Assembly (NCBI GenBank): GCA_020744425.1 | Contig: JAGMUV010000003.1 | Span: 2,976,001 to 3,040,000, forward strand | Reading direction: 5' to 3' | Source of the DNA: Dactylonectria macrodidyma | Lineage: Eukaryota; Ascomycota; Sordariomycetes; Hypocreales; Nectriaceae | DNA: 64,000 nucleotides | Shown here: piece after piece, positions 13,560 through 25,708 of the stretch | Numbering within the stretch: position 1 is the first letter of the stretch | Layout: each line of letters begins with the position of its first letter | Made by a program: the position numbers and the translations under genes | The notes under the pieces: model-generated | Seen by the model: only the letters and a program-made list of their open reading frames with translations | The model's database searches: none | Told to the model about the DNA's origin: nothing

Positions 13560-16176
13560 ATGGCTGGTAGTCCCGTTTCAGTCGAGTACCTGTCGGCCGG
13601 TGCGAACCGACAGACAGCCGTTGCAGACTGGAGCCGTGGCGGCGTCTTGGCCTTCGGCACGGATATCAATGTTGCTCTTTGGAGGCCTGCTGTGAGTTTT
13701 TGGTGATGCCCCTGCTTTGAGGGGTCGCGGGGGATCATGAATTGACGGTTCTACCCCTCTAGTTGAGCCCGCCGAAGGGTGTCACCAAACTCCTGGGAGG
13801 ACACAAGGAAACCGTAAAGGCCGTGTCATTTCTCCCGGGGGCGGACGGTGATGCCTCATCCTACCTGATCACTGGCTCAGATGACAAGACACTCATCGTC
13901 TGGAAGGCATCCAAGGATGGGGAAGACTTTACCGCTCTCCAAACCTCAGCTGAGCACACCGGTGCCATAAACTGCATCTCTGTCCTGCGAGTCAAGGCCG
14001 AGCATCCGAAATGGATCATCGCAAGTGGCGCCGCTGATGCGTCTATCAAAATCTGGAGTTTCGAAAACGACCAGCTACGGTTGCTGCAATCTCTCAAGAC
14101 AGCCCCAAAATACTTTTCTCTGTCTCTCTCTCTGAGCTATCTTGGAGATGACGACGATGTCTTTGTCCTGGCCTCCGCTGGAACGCGGGACATCGTCCAA
14201 ATCCTGACCGCTGAAGCCAAGGCGGAAGAGATGCAGTTTAAGTTACAGGCCACACTGTCTGGCCATGAGGGCTGGATCAGATCTCTCAGTTTTTCTAAGG
14301 AGACAGATCAACCTGGGAGTGATTTGCTCCTCGCCTCGGCCAGCCAAGACAAGTATGTCCGAATTTGGAGAATCCACAAGGGCAAAGAACTGCCTGCCCT
14401 GGCAGCCAGCGGATCAGACCCCTCGGGCGACGCGTACCTCCCTGGGAAGTCTCCTTCCAACAAGGCCCATAGACTCAAGGCTGCCGACAAGGACTTCTCT
14501 GTCACCTTTGAGGCTCTTCTCCTGGGGCACGAGGACTGGATCTACAGTGCGCGCTGGTGCAGGCAGGCAGATGGGAAGCTGCAGCTCCTCTCAACTTCAG
14601 CTGACAATTCTCTTGCAATCTGGGAGGCCGACTCCAGTTCCGGTATCTGGATCAGCATGGTGAGACTTGGAGAGATTAGCAGAGAAAAGGGCGCGACGAC
14701 AGCTACAGGAAGCACAGGTGGATTTTGGACTGGTCTTTGGTCTCCTGACGGCACATCGGTCGCATGCTTGGGTCGCACCGGAAGTTGGAGACGGTGGCAA
14801 TATGTAGCATCGGAAGACTCCTGGCGACCCTGCGTCGCTATTACGGGCCACACCAGAGCCGTCACTGGTATCTCATGGGCCAAGAATGGCGATTATATCC
14901 TGTCGACCAGCTCAGACCAAACAACTCGGTTGCATACCCGATGGAGGGGGCCAGAGTCAGAGACGTGGCACGAGATGTCCCGACCTCAAATTCACGGCTA
15001 TGACCTCAACTGTATCGACTCCCTGGGCGACTCTCAATTCGTGTCCGGTGCGGACGAGAAGCTCATGCGGGTGTTTAGCGAGCCCAAAGCTGTGGCCTCG
15101 ATGCTCAACCGCCTGGCCGGCATTGGTGGTGATGTGGATGTTCAGGCCATGCCTGACGCCGCTAACATGCCCGTTCTCGGTTTGTCGAATAAGGCCATCG
15201 ATGCTGCCGACGACGACCTTGAGATTCAACCAGTCGACGATCGGGATCGGGAGGCAATGGACCCAGCTTCCGTTGTGAAAAAGTCACACCTTGAAATCGA
15301 CCGTCCCCCTTACGAGGAGACGCTCTCTCGCCACACACTTTGGCCAGAGACGGAGAAGTTGTATGGACACGGTTACGAAATCTCGTGCCTCGCCACAAGC
15401 AACGATGGCAAGCTTGTGGCCAGCGCCTGCAAAGCTAGCTCGACTAACCACGCCGTCATCCGCCTCTTCGAGACGGAGCGCTGGACAGAGCTACGACCGC
15501 CCCTGACGGCCCATTCCCTTACGGCAACGCGGTTGCGCTTTTCCGCAGATGACCAGTACCTTCTCAGTGTCGGGCGAGACCGGCAGTGGGCTGTCTTTGA
15601 GCGAGCCCCTGAAGAGGACGCCGCCTACAAACTGCTACAAGTCAACCCCAAAGGTCACACCCGAATGATTCTTGATGCTGCGTGGGCACCCTCTCCAACT
15701 CCTCTATTCGCTACTGCTGGAAGAGACAAGCAGGTACGTGTTTGGGCGTCCAAGGCTGGCGAGGATGGAAAGCTTCAGTTCACTCAAGCTGCGGCGATCC
15801 CTTGCGGAGCACCTGTCACCTCGGTCGATTTCCTCCCCCAGCCCATAAATGCCAAATTCATCCTCGCTGTCGGCACAGAACTTGGAAGGCTCTCCGTGTG
15901 CCTAATTAAGGAAGATGGGTCGGAGGTTGTAGAAAAGCTCGCGTGCGAAGCGTAAGTTTTTACCTCCCCCTACTGATTCTGGACTTGGTATCGAATATGG
16001 ACCGACTCAGCTGACACATGGGATACAGTTTCTGCCTGCCCAAAGCGGTGTTGCAGCTCGCCTGGAGACCCATAGCAAGAGAGGATGCGGCACGGGCTTA
16101 CGAGATTGCGATTGCTGGAGAGGATAGCTCACTAAGGGTGTATGCTTTCAGCCAAGGGTATCTCGAGGGCTCATAA
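13560..16176 (+). CDS. ELP2: Elongator complex subunit 2 (WD40 repeat protein Elp2)
   Basis: Three exons are inferred: 13560-13691, 13763-15951 and 16029-16176, giving 822 aa, within the usual size of fungal Elp2. Elp2 is the double beta-propeller scaffold of Elongator, which makes the cm5/mcm5 group on wobble uridines of cytosolic tRNAs. The N-terminus MAGSPVSVEYLSAGANRQT is characteristic. Many WD-type repeats follow, with motifs such as LITGSDDKTLIVWKA, LASASQDKYVRIWRI, LSTSADNSLAIWEA and FATAGRDKQVRVWAS. The last exon encodes a final repeat ending IAGEDSSLRVYAFSQG. Introns are 71 and 77 nt. The start at 13560 is the first in-frame ATG of the conserved N-terminus. The divergent neighbour is URM1. 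Confidence 0.96.
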
Positions 16177-16919
16177 GAATGCAGCAATCCAATACAATGC
16201 CCATGGGCAGAAACAAAGCCGTATAATGGTGCTTTCCGTTTTGCGTGACGTTCATGTAAAACATTGACACCAACACTGCAGGGAGAAACGCGATGAGAAT
16301 GCTGGCCTCAGATAACACTGCTGTTCCTCTTCCCATATTCTACAGGTGAAGTTGACATGTGTTGAATTTTTTCAAACGCTTGTTCCCCCAAGCCATTGGC
16401 CAAAGTGAAACATTCACACAAGCGTAGTGGTGAGATGCTCAGCCAGTGTTGGGAAAGTGTTGCTACAAGCGGCCGAATTGTCCCATCATTAGCTGAAGCG
16501 GCAAGAGAGCGAGACATCTTATTCGGGTTTGTCTGCTTTGGACCCGGGCATTGTGACCAAGTAGAAGATGACTTGGCATTGCCAGCATCATCTAGTCAAT
16601 ACAGCTGGAAGCTGTTAGGCCTGGGCTGGTTAATATCGCAAGGCGGCCAGGCACGCGACACTTGGCTGCCTCCTAGAATGGAAGCTACTACTCAAATAAG
16701 GCGCCGACGAGTTCCAACATATGATCCGTGTAACGTATATTATCATTAAGCCATATATGGCCAGTCTATCCCTGTCTCCGAGCCATCAAACGCCATTAAC
16801 ATATCCTTCACATACCCTCAGCACAACTATACCCCCTTTCTTCTATCCATCTGCTCCGACTCGGCACCGAAACTTGGCTATGCTCTTCATATCGCAGTAA
16901 GCCACATCCCTCCCACCCC
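16177..16919. other. Short convergent intergenic region
   Basis: It separates the 3' ends of ELP2 (+) and the SPT small-subunit-like gene (-). A reading frame at 16396-16749 (+) is open for 117 codons but shows no family resemblance. Nothing else was recognised. Confidence 0.5.
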
Positions 16920-17399
16920 TTACAGCTCCTTCAACACCGTCTCAACAGTCTCTTGAACGGCCGCAGTCGCAGTTCCCACCATAATGCCTGTACCCGACAG
17001 CGCGCCGGCCGAGATGTCGCGGACAACCTCGCGGGCCGCCTCGGCGACGTCAATGTGCTCCCCGTTGATGTAGTACCATGCGCGGCCGACCAGGAACGAG
17101 ATGTGGTGGGGGAGGTACAGGCATGCCGCGATAAAGGTCAGGCTGAAGAGGAGGAAGACGAGGGAGCCTGTCGAGAGGGGGTGAGTGGTCAGCACATCGA
17201 GTTACGGGTTTGGTTTCAACGTATGGGTGCGTAGCGAGGGGATGAAGACAATAGCCGGGCTAGGTGATCGCTGCAGGGAATAAAGGAGCTTACTAAAGAA
17301 GAACTTCTCCCAAGGCGTAAACATGTAGACGCTGAACGTCACCTCGAGCTGGTACTGCTTGAGGCTCAACCACCGGCGGAAAGATCCAAGGACAGACAT
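16920..17399 (-). CDS. Serine palmitoyltransferase small-subunit-like membrane protein
   Basis: Two exons are inferred: 17399-17294 and 17167-16920, giving 117 aa. The N-terminal half has the pattern of the ssSPT family: a short basic start, YQLEVTFSVYMFTPWEKFFF at about residues 16-35, then one hydrophobic segment (about 37-58) ending in a YLPHHISFL motif. Known ssSPT proteins (human SPTSSA/B) bind the LCB1-LCB2 heterodimer in the ER membrane and stimulate the first step of sphingolipid synthesis. The C-terminal 50 residues (about 68-117) form a Gly/Ala-rich amphipathic stretch beyond the core family domain. The intron is 126 nt. The family call rests on pattern resemblance, so the enzymatic role is inferred. 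Confidence 0.8.
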
Positions 17400-17874
17400 T
17401 TTTGTTTGTTCGTGAATTGCGGTCTAATCTCGGAGCTGATATGATTCGATCGATTCGTGTTCGTCGCGACTCGTCGGAGCCAATGCCTCGAGGAGAATAA
17501 AACAAGCAAATCGCGGGCGGTGTTGTTTGGTTGTTGAAGATGACGATTTAGTTGAAATCCAGGAGGCGGCACTGACCGTTGCAATGGGCCGCCATCTCCG
17601 AAATTGCCCCACTATTGATTGGACACACGCCACGCGCCACACCCACTTTCTGCATGGCTGTGGCTTGCGCTCCACCCAGACGCATGTTGCCGCCTTGTGG
17701 CTGGTGCCCGCGTCCCGCCAATCCGTTCTCGCAGCCTTGCGGCATGACAAGACGACCTCCGTGACCTCCAGCCAGCGCTCACCAGGTCTCTAACGACACA
17801 CCAATTCCTCTGGCTCCTTAAGTTGTTCTCTAGCCACAATAGAAGAGACCCGTGGGCTTCGAAATGGCGATACA
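17400..17874. other. Divergent promoter region between the ssSPT-like and GGQ-protein genes
   Basis: A 475-nt stretch between two divergent start codons, probably carrying both promoters. Several ORFs cross it on both strands without family similarity. No distinct regulatory motif was recognised. Confidence 0.5.
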
Positions 17875-18546
17875 ATGAAACTCACAAGCTCCCTCCAATC
17901 TCTGGCTCGTCGGCCAAGCATCCCGCCCGCCTTCACCTCCGTACCAACCCGCACCTTTACTACGTCTCATGCCGTCCTGGCGAAATCTCTCCCGCCCCGA
18001 CCTAAACCGCCGCCAGAGTCCGAAATCGAAGAATTCTACGTGAAAGGCAGCGGTCCTGGCGGACAAAAGATTGTAAGCCAATATGACATTCCCTCCCACT
18101 TCCGTCGCGACTAGAACCCATCCACATTTCACAACCCGAAACACTCCACTAACACGAGTCTCCTTGTGTAGAATAAAACCAATTCCGCCGTTCAGCTGAG
18201 GCATACCCCCACCGGTATCGTTATCAAGTCACAGGCTACTCGCTCGCGTGACCAGAACCGCAAGCATGCCCGGGAGCTACTTGCTCAGTACATCGATGAT
18301 TATCAGAATGGCGACCAGAGCCGTTCAGCCATCGTCGGCCATATAAAGCAGAAAAAGGTGGCGAGTGCAAGCAAGAAGAGTAGGAGGAAATATAAGAAGC
18401 TAGAGGAAGAGAAGGCCGCGAGTGCCGCTGCCCCTGAGACTGAGGCAGCCGTATCCGAGAGCGCAGCAGACAAACCCGTGGTCGAAGACAACGAGCTTTC
18501 AACCCATTCAGGTGAACGGGTAACAAGCGCAGAGAAACGAATGTAA
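17875..18546 (+). CDS. Mitochondrial class I release-factor-like protein (GGQ domain, MTRFR/Rso55 type)
   Basis: Two exons are inferred: 17875-18072 and 18172-18546, giving 190 aa. The N-terminus (MKLTSSLQSLARRPS, then RTFTTSHAVLAKS) is Arg/Ser-rich and lacks acidic residues, as expected for a mitochondrial presequence. The catalytic loop GSGPGGQ is at residues 58-64, directly before the intron, and is followed by NKTNSAVQLRHTPTGIVIK. The C-terminus is Lys/Arg-rich (KKSRRKYKK) and then acidic. The protein lacks the codon-recognition domains of true release factors. Related proteins (yeast Rso55, human MTRFR/C12orf65) rescue stalled mitochondrial ribosomes by hydrolysing peptidyl-tRNA; that role here is by family. 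Confidence 0.9.
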
Positions 18547-18992
18547 AACATCCAACTTGCGTGTCTACAATCATATCATGGCTTTAGATCTACCGCTGGG
18601 CAACCCAGACACCGACGTTACTCAATTTGCACCATTGTCATCACAGTGTTCCATTCAACGAGTCTAAGTGGAAAGCAAAAGTATTTGTATGATCAACCTC
18701 GGCATGTTACCCCTAGGCACGCATTACGCATGCGGCTACAACACAGGGGCTATCACATCTCTTCGGAGAAAGGGTAACGCCCACCCTCTTGACCATGTCA
18801 AAAACTTTTCGTAAATATGAGACTCGCCCGAGATACGTGCCAGCCACCTGAGGCTCCGCATCTGTCGCGACCTCCATGATCTTGTCGTCGTTGCGTGAGG
18901 GGTGGGAGGATTCGGTTCGTCGGTGGGGTCGCTATCGCTGAGTCAGCCCGACGTCGTCGACAACAGCCGTATCCAAATTTCGACTACCTACC
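18547..18992. other. Convergent intergenic region
   Basis: A 446-nt stretch between the 3' ends of the GGQ protein (+) and actin (-), presumably holding both 3' UTRs. No other feature was recognised. Confidence 0.5.
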
Positions 18993-20606
<1,614 letters not shown>

Positions 20607-20988
20607 GGCTGTGGATTACGGTGGAAAGCTGTCCAGAAACGGGTTTAGCGGGCGAGGTTCCAAGATGAAAAAGGCGGACAGAAGCAGAAAAAGTGAGAGG
20701 GAGAGGGTGCTCACGAGATGCTAGACGAAGAAAGGCGATGAGGTTGATGGAAGACGAGTCGGGAGAGGGCGACTCGACTGGTGGGTGGGAAGAAAAAGAG
20801 GTTGATGATGGATGGAGCAGGAAGATGGGAGGATGGGGAAGGGGAAGGGAAGGGGAGGGGGAAAGGAGGGAAGTATCACTGGGCGACGCTGTCACAAGAA
20901 AGTTGTGGGCGGGCCCCGAAATGCTGAGGTGGACACGCTGCGCACCGGCACAGTGGCCACTGTCCACTGGGAGCAGGGGGAAGCGGCA

Positions 20989-21011
20989 GGGGGGCTTAGG
21001 GGGAGGGGGGG
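20989..21011 (+). promoter_or_regulatory. G-run cluster with G-quadruplex potential upstream of actin
   Basis: Three runs of 6, 5 and 7 G separated by CTTA and a single A satisfy the G3+N1-7 pattern once the last run is split. It lies about 0.4 kb upstream of the actin start, on the strand opposite the gene. The structure itself is inferred, not shown. Confidence 0.45.
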
Positions 21012-23325
21012 CGAGACCGCCTACCTGCTTGGGTGGGAAAGCGGGAAATGGGAGAGGCGACTGTGTGTGATTTGGGATGTAGCAGGCGGTGCAGCGGGCG
21101 GGTTTTGGTGGTTAGGTACTCACAGTTAGTGGTGCTGTTGGTGGTGGTGCTCGCTGGACAGGACAGTTGGAGCAAAAATGAGAGGTAAAGGTGGCAGAAA
21201 CCAGGGATTTGGCTTGCCGCTTTTACTGATTGGCTCGTGGTGGTGACAGTGGCTGGTGGACGTGGTTGGGGGGCTGGCTGAGTTGGACTGGGGAGCTGCG
21301 TGGGTGCGTCACCGAATCGTTCGTGGTCACCGTTACCGTCACCGTGTTGTCTGATCTCGTCTCGTCCTGCCCTGCCTCGCCCTCGCCATCATCACTCTTT
21401 TATCATCAAAACTCCGTCCCGCATACAGCAGACTCGTCGTCGTCGTCAACCAGTCCCAGCCCACCGCCACAGCGCCCGAGCACCTGTTGCCAAGGGACTT
21501 TTTAATCCTGCAGCCTCGAGGCATCTATTCTTCTACCTGATGATCCTCCGCCCTGGGGGGCCACTCCGGTTGGGGGGGAAGGGGGGGATGGGTGACGGAA
21601 AGACATGAGCTACCTTCGTGCCAGGCAACCGATTATCGCCCATAGCACCAGCGACTTTTACCCACTCCCGAGCCAGCTCCAGCAATGCTCGCGTGCGGAC
21701 GGGACCAGCACTGAAGTAGAAAAGTTCCAGGTCAGAGCTTTTCCCAAGCTTACGTAGGACTGACTTTGGTGCTCGTCTATCGCCCTGTTCTTGTCAACCT
21801 CAACCACGAAGGTCAGATGAGATTGGTCTCCGGCGAGAATTCCCAGCTTGCCCCTGGACTCCCCGGCAGCCTAGACACAGGCCGGGTCCCCAGGAAGACG
21901 GAGACCCGGACCTACCGGGGCTGACTCCCGAGCTGGCGAGGAGGCTGGAAAAAGACAGTGTCAATCTCCAGATGCTTGGCAGATTGGGACTGGACCAGTT
22001 CCCACTCGCTCTCCACCAACAGGGCAACTAAGGCAGCTCCATCGCCAGGCACGCTGGACCGCTGGCACCATGGCTCAGCACTCAGAGTCCAGTCGCCCAA
22101 AGCAGCTGGCCGTGATAGTCTACTGCTAATTGCTCCATCAAGCGCCCCTTGCCAACTGCTCCAAGGTGCGAACTGCGTCGCGTGTGTGGATCTTGGATGC
22201 CGTTGCGTTCACAGCTCCACGGAAGCCGACTGGCCAAGCAGGCATCCTCAATTGCATCCCACAGGAAGCCGTGATGATGACAAGGAGGGTGCTCCAGCAA
22301 CAGTACAGCCCCCCGGATTGCGTTGCTATCTCGCCTCTGCTCGCCGCGCCTCCTTTTCCCAGCCAGATCGATGCATCCTTCAATGTGGCCGAACTTGGCC
22401 GAACGCCACCCGCTTATCTGTTGCCCGTCCAATTTCTGCGTGATGCAACCGAGCCTATACCAGCTTGCAGCTGCTGTAAGCCATTGCTTAATATTACGTT
22501 CGACATCCAATATGCTCATTCTCATCTCTTTGCCTCCGTTGCTTAATCCCATGGCGCGGCAACGAAGATGGGATCGAATTCCATCCGTGAGGTGAGGTCG
22601 CCTCAACAATTCGTCCGCCCCCCCCCCCCTTGAAAGAGCCGCCTCTCCCCCCGTCCCATCACTTCGTCTTGGTCATCCCCTGCCCAGCCAGCCTGAGGAA
22701 TCCACCTGCTGGTGGCCAGTGAGCGGTGACTTAGAAACTGCCAGCCTCAGTGTGCTCCCACAAATGCAAAAATTCCACCAGGCTGCATCGTTCCGCGGGA
22801 TCTGGTCACAGCTATCTCTAGCTGCAGCTCCCAAACTCATCTGCCTCCCATCTTAGAGGTCTGTCTAGGCAGGCTCGAATGCTATAATTATCTCTCACGC
22901 GTCGCCCTGCGGAGGTGGCCGACGCGCGTCAGCGGCTGTGAGCAAAGAACGAAGCTGGTTGAGTTTGTCGGTGTTTTTTTTTTTTTTTTCGCTCTCGCAT
23001 TGGACCTGATTCAACTCGCAAAAGCAGCGACGATGAGGGGCAATAACGCCTGGCGGGGCAATTTTGAACGGGGGGGGGAGCTATGATGAAATCATGAAAT
23101 CTCCCACGTTGTAATTTTGACTTCACTTGAAGATGCCAAACGGCGCCCACCACGATTTAACGTGGGCTCATCTCAGCCGTACAATTCATGAAGATTTCTT
23201 TTACGGTCAATTTGTCGCTTGATGGAGAAGCATATTTGGACCGGGGAACCCGGCGCCGCCAGAACACGGAGTGTCGAATCCTCCAGGCGAGCAGTGGTGA
23301 AGACTTGTGCGAGCCGCTAGTACTC

Positions 23326-23358
23326 TTCTGGAATAGGGTCTTCTTGAAGGTTCCAGAA
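23326..23358 (+). promoter_or_regulatory. Heat-shock element upstream of FES1
   Basis: TTCTTGAAGGTTCCAGAA at 23341-23358 is a perfect array of four inverted nGAAn units with 5-nt periodicity. A further TTCTGGAA at 23326-23333 is in the same 5-nt register, with one degenerate unit between. This is the binding pattern of trimeric heat-shock factor Hsf1. It lies about 190-225 nt before the FES1 start codon. FES1 encodes an Hsp70 cofactor, a known kind of Hsf1 target in yeast, so control of FES1 by heat shock is well supported. Confidence 0.85.
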
Positions 23359-23549
23359 TGGGCGAATCCCCGTCATCACGTCTAGGCGTCAAATTCCCCA
23401 ATTTGACGTCCAAAAGTTTGACCCCGCGACAACCTCAATAATAAAGTCACTGTTGAATTCTCGACCTTTTAAAATTTATCAAGCAATCAACGCCTTGCGC
23501 ATATACTCTCTATCCAAAGGAACACAAATAGCAAGCCAAATATTCGGTC

Positions 23550-24200
23550 ATGGATGACAAGCGCCTCAACGAGCTCCTCAAATGGAGCATTCAAAATTCC
23601 GAAAACTCCAAAAGCGATCCTGCTGCTCCGGCGGCGCCCACCACCGATCTCACCCCCGAGCTCCTGGCCTCGATTATGGGCGGTCCCTCAGATGCGGATC
23701 TGATGAAGGCGTCTATGGAGATAATCACCGCCCCCGACTCGGAGCAGATCTCGCTCGAAGACAAGCTCATCGCATTTGATAACTTTGAGCAGCTCATCGA
23801 GGGCCTCGACAACGCCAACAATATCGCCAACCTCAGCTTGTGGACGCCTCTGCTTGAGCAACTGTGCCACGACGAACGCGAGATGCGCAAGATGGCAGCC
23901 TGGTGCATCGGCACCGCCGTTCAGAACAACGAGCGCACTCAGGAGCGTCTACTGGCTATGGGTGAGCACGGCCTGCCACAGCTAGTCCACATCGCCACTC
24001 ACGAGGACGAGCACGAGGAGGTGCGCCGCAAGGCCGTGTACGCGCTCAGTTCCGCGTGCCGCAATTACCAGCCCTCTATGGATGTCTTCGCCGAAGAGTT
24101 GACCAAGAAGGGCCATGCGACCGGCAAGATCGATGCGACCGACATGGAGGCCGTGGATGTGGTCGTCCACGGACTTCGAGACAAGATTAAGAAGGCTTAA
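23550..24200 (+). CDS. FES1: Hsp70 nucleotide exchange factor Fes1
   Basis: One intronless frame of 216 aa, the normal size for fungal Fes1. Fes1 (HspBP1 family) is an armadillo-repeat protein that binds cytosolic Hsp70 and releases ADP, promoting client release and degradation of misfolded proteins. The N-terminus MDDKRLNELLKWSIQNSE is the conserved Fes1 start. An Ala/Pro linker follows, then armadillo helices with WTPLLEQL, MRKMAAWCIGTAVQNNERTQ and VRRKAVYALSSACRN. The C-terminus ends in LRDKIKKA. The start is fixed by the conserved N-terminus and lies just after a CAAATATTCGGTC leader. The heat-shock element upstream suggests stress induction. Confidence 0.96.
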   Translation: MDDKRLNELLKWSIQNSENSKSDPAAPAAPTTDLTPELLASIMGGPSDADLMKASMEIITAPDSEQISLEDKLIAFDNFEQLIEGLDNANNIANLSLWTPLLEQLCHDEREMRKMAAWCIGTAVQNNERTQERLLAMGEHGLPQLVHIATHEDEHEEVRRKAVYALSSACRNYQPSMDVFAEELTKKGHATGKIDATDMEAVDVVVHGLRDKIKKA

Positions 24201-24492
24201 GGAAATTGGCAATGGCTATGCATGATGAACGAACGGATTGGGTCGGAGTTGGGGCGTCGATGTCGACTATTGATATCACGACAATATTTAGAAATCATAG
24301 ATCGCGGATGGAAGGACCAGGAACGGAAAAGCTTTGTACATGTAGAGGGCAAGCAAGCCCTCATTTTAATGCCCATTTATGATACATATATCTTGTTACA
24401 TGGTCTATGCTACATATCAACCATTTGGAGATGATTCCGTTTTTCTCGAACCAACATCGAGGAAAGGGCCCAGTCATTCATAAGTGACTGGC

Positions 24493-25708
24493 TTAGTGGG
24501 TGGCCTTGCCATAGAAGGGGAAGCCGAGAGCCTGCATCAGCAGACGTCCCTGTCTGTCCGATGTTCCAGTAGTCTTAATGAAGATGTCGCAACCAGGCAT
24601 CAACCGTGCAGGGTACATCTAAAGAAGAATGGTCAGTCAATGCCCAGACACAATGACAATCTAATTGCGTTGTAATTGTTGTAGCACTCACATCATAATT
24701 GAATTCGATCTCGGGGAAGAACGCCATCCACGCCGGTTTCAGGCCAAACGCCAGGTTACCCGAGTCATCTCCAGTTGTGGCATTGATGCCTTGCCAGTCC
24801 TTGATCTTGGGTAGGACCAGAGTCACGAGCTTGTCGATGAATTCATAAGCGGCGCCACCCTTCAGCGTCACCTTAGCACCACTCTTGTCGCCCTTTCTGA
24901 CACCCCACTGCACAACGCCGTGCTTGACTGTGGTGACTTCCGGGAAGCCGCCGCTGATGGCCTGAACGACGGCGCGCGCGACGTGGAGGTACTCCTTGTT
25001 CTGGCCACTGAGGGGCGCATACGAGTTGATGGTGACGCCCTCGATCTCGGGAATATTGTGCCAGGAGATGTCGCGCTCGAGTATACCCAAGCGTGAGGAG
25101 CCGCCACCACGAGGGCCTCGGCGAGGACGGTTCTTGTGGTAAGGCGAAGATCCATCCCACTCTCGCAATACGCCCTTGTTTGACTCGGGAAGAACGGTGC
25201 CGGGCGGTACGTGTGTGTAGGTCAATGTCATCAAGTCGGGAGCGATAGTGTTGTCGTAGGTGTGCTTTAACCGGGGCATGCTGAAGGGGCCAGGGACGAA
25301 ATCTCGAGCTGTCGGGTCGGAGGATGAAGGCACCTGCACAGGATGGAGAGGGCCGCGGTAGTACTTTGGAGGGTGATACTGGTAGCTATCGAACGTTTTG
25401 TTAACACCTGCATCTCCAACCACACATGGTGCGGGTCCAATCACTCACCGGTTACCTGGCAATTGCTTGTTTCTCGTATTTTTCTTCTCAGCCGCAGCCG
25501 CATTGAAGGCCTCAATTTCCTTTGCATCGGGCGTCGGAGTGGTAAACGACGAAGCAGAGTCGAGATCTATGAGGACGTCCGAGGCGGTAGAGGGCTTGCC
25601 GGCCTGGGTGGAGGCGAATCTGCTGGCGCAGGACGGAACAGTCCGTAGGGGAATCTGTCTTCGGCCCAATGCGCTCGCCATGCGAGTTCCTTCTCGGAGA
25701 GTAGCCAT
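24493..25708 (-). CDS. MRPL7: Mitochondrial large-subunit ribosomal protein uL5m
   Basis: Three exons are inferred on the minus strand: 25708-25449, 25385-24692 and 24618-24493, giving 359 aa. It is the uL5 protein of the mitochondrial ribosome (yeast Mrpl7), at the central protuberance. The basic N-terminus (MATLREGTRMASALGRRQ) fits a mitochondrial presequence. A fungal N-terminal extension follows, then the uL5 core with VTTVKHGVVQWGVRKGDKSG, LVTLVLPKIKDWQGI and LAFGLKPAWMAFFPEIEFNYD. The last exon encodes the C-terminal uL5 segment with PGCDIFIKTTGTSDRQGRLL and LMQALGFPF. An in-frame ATG 10 codons upstream exists, but the presequence-like start at 25708 is preferred. Introns are 63 and 73 nt. 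Confidence 0.93.

Larger units (their letters stand above)
20607..23549. other. Divergent region between actin and FES1
   Basis: About 2.9 kb. Next to actin (20.7-21.2 kb) the + strand is purine-rich, so actin's own strand is CT-rich, as is usual for strong fungal promoters; a G-quadruplex-type run lies at 20989-21011. ORFs around 21.9-22.6 kb are open on both strands but look like no known protein. Next to FES1 there is a heat-shock element (annotated separately). Confidence 0.6.
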
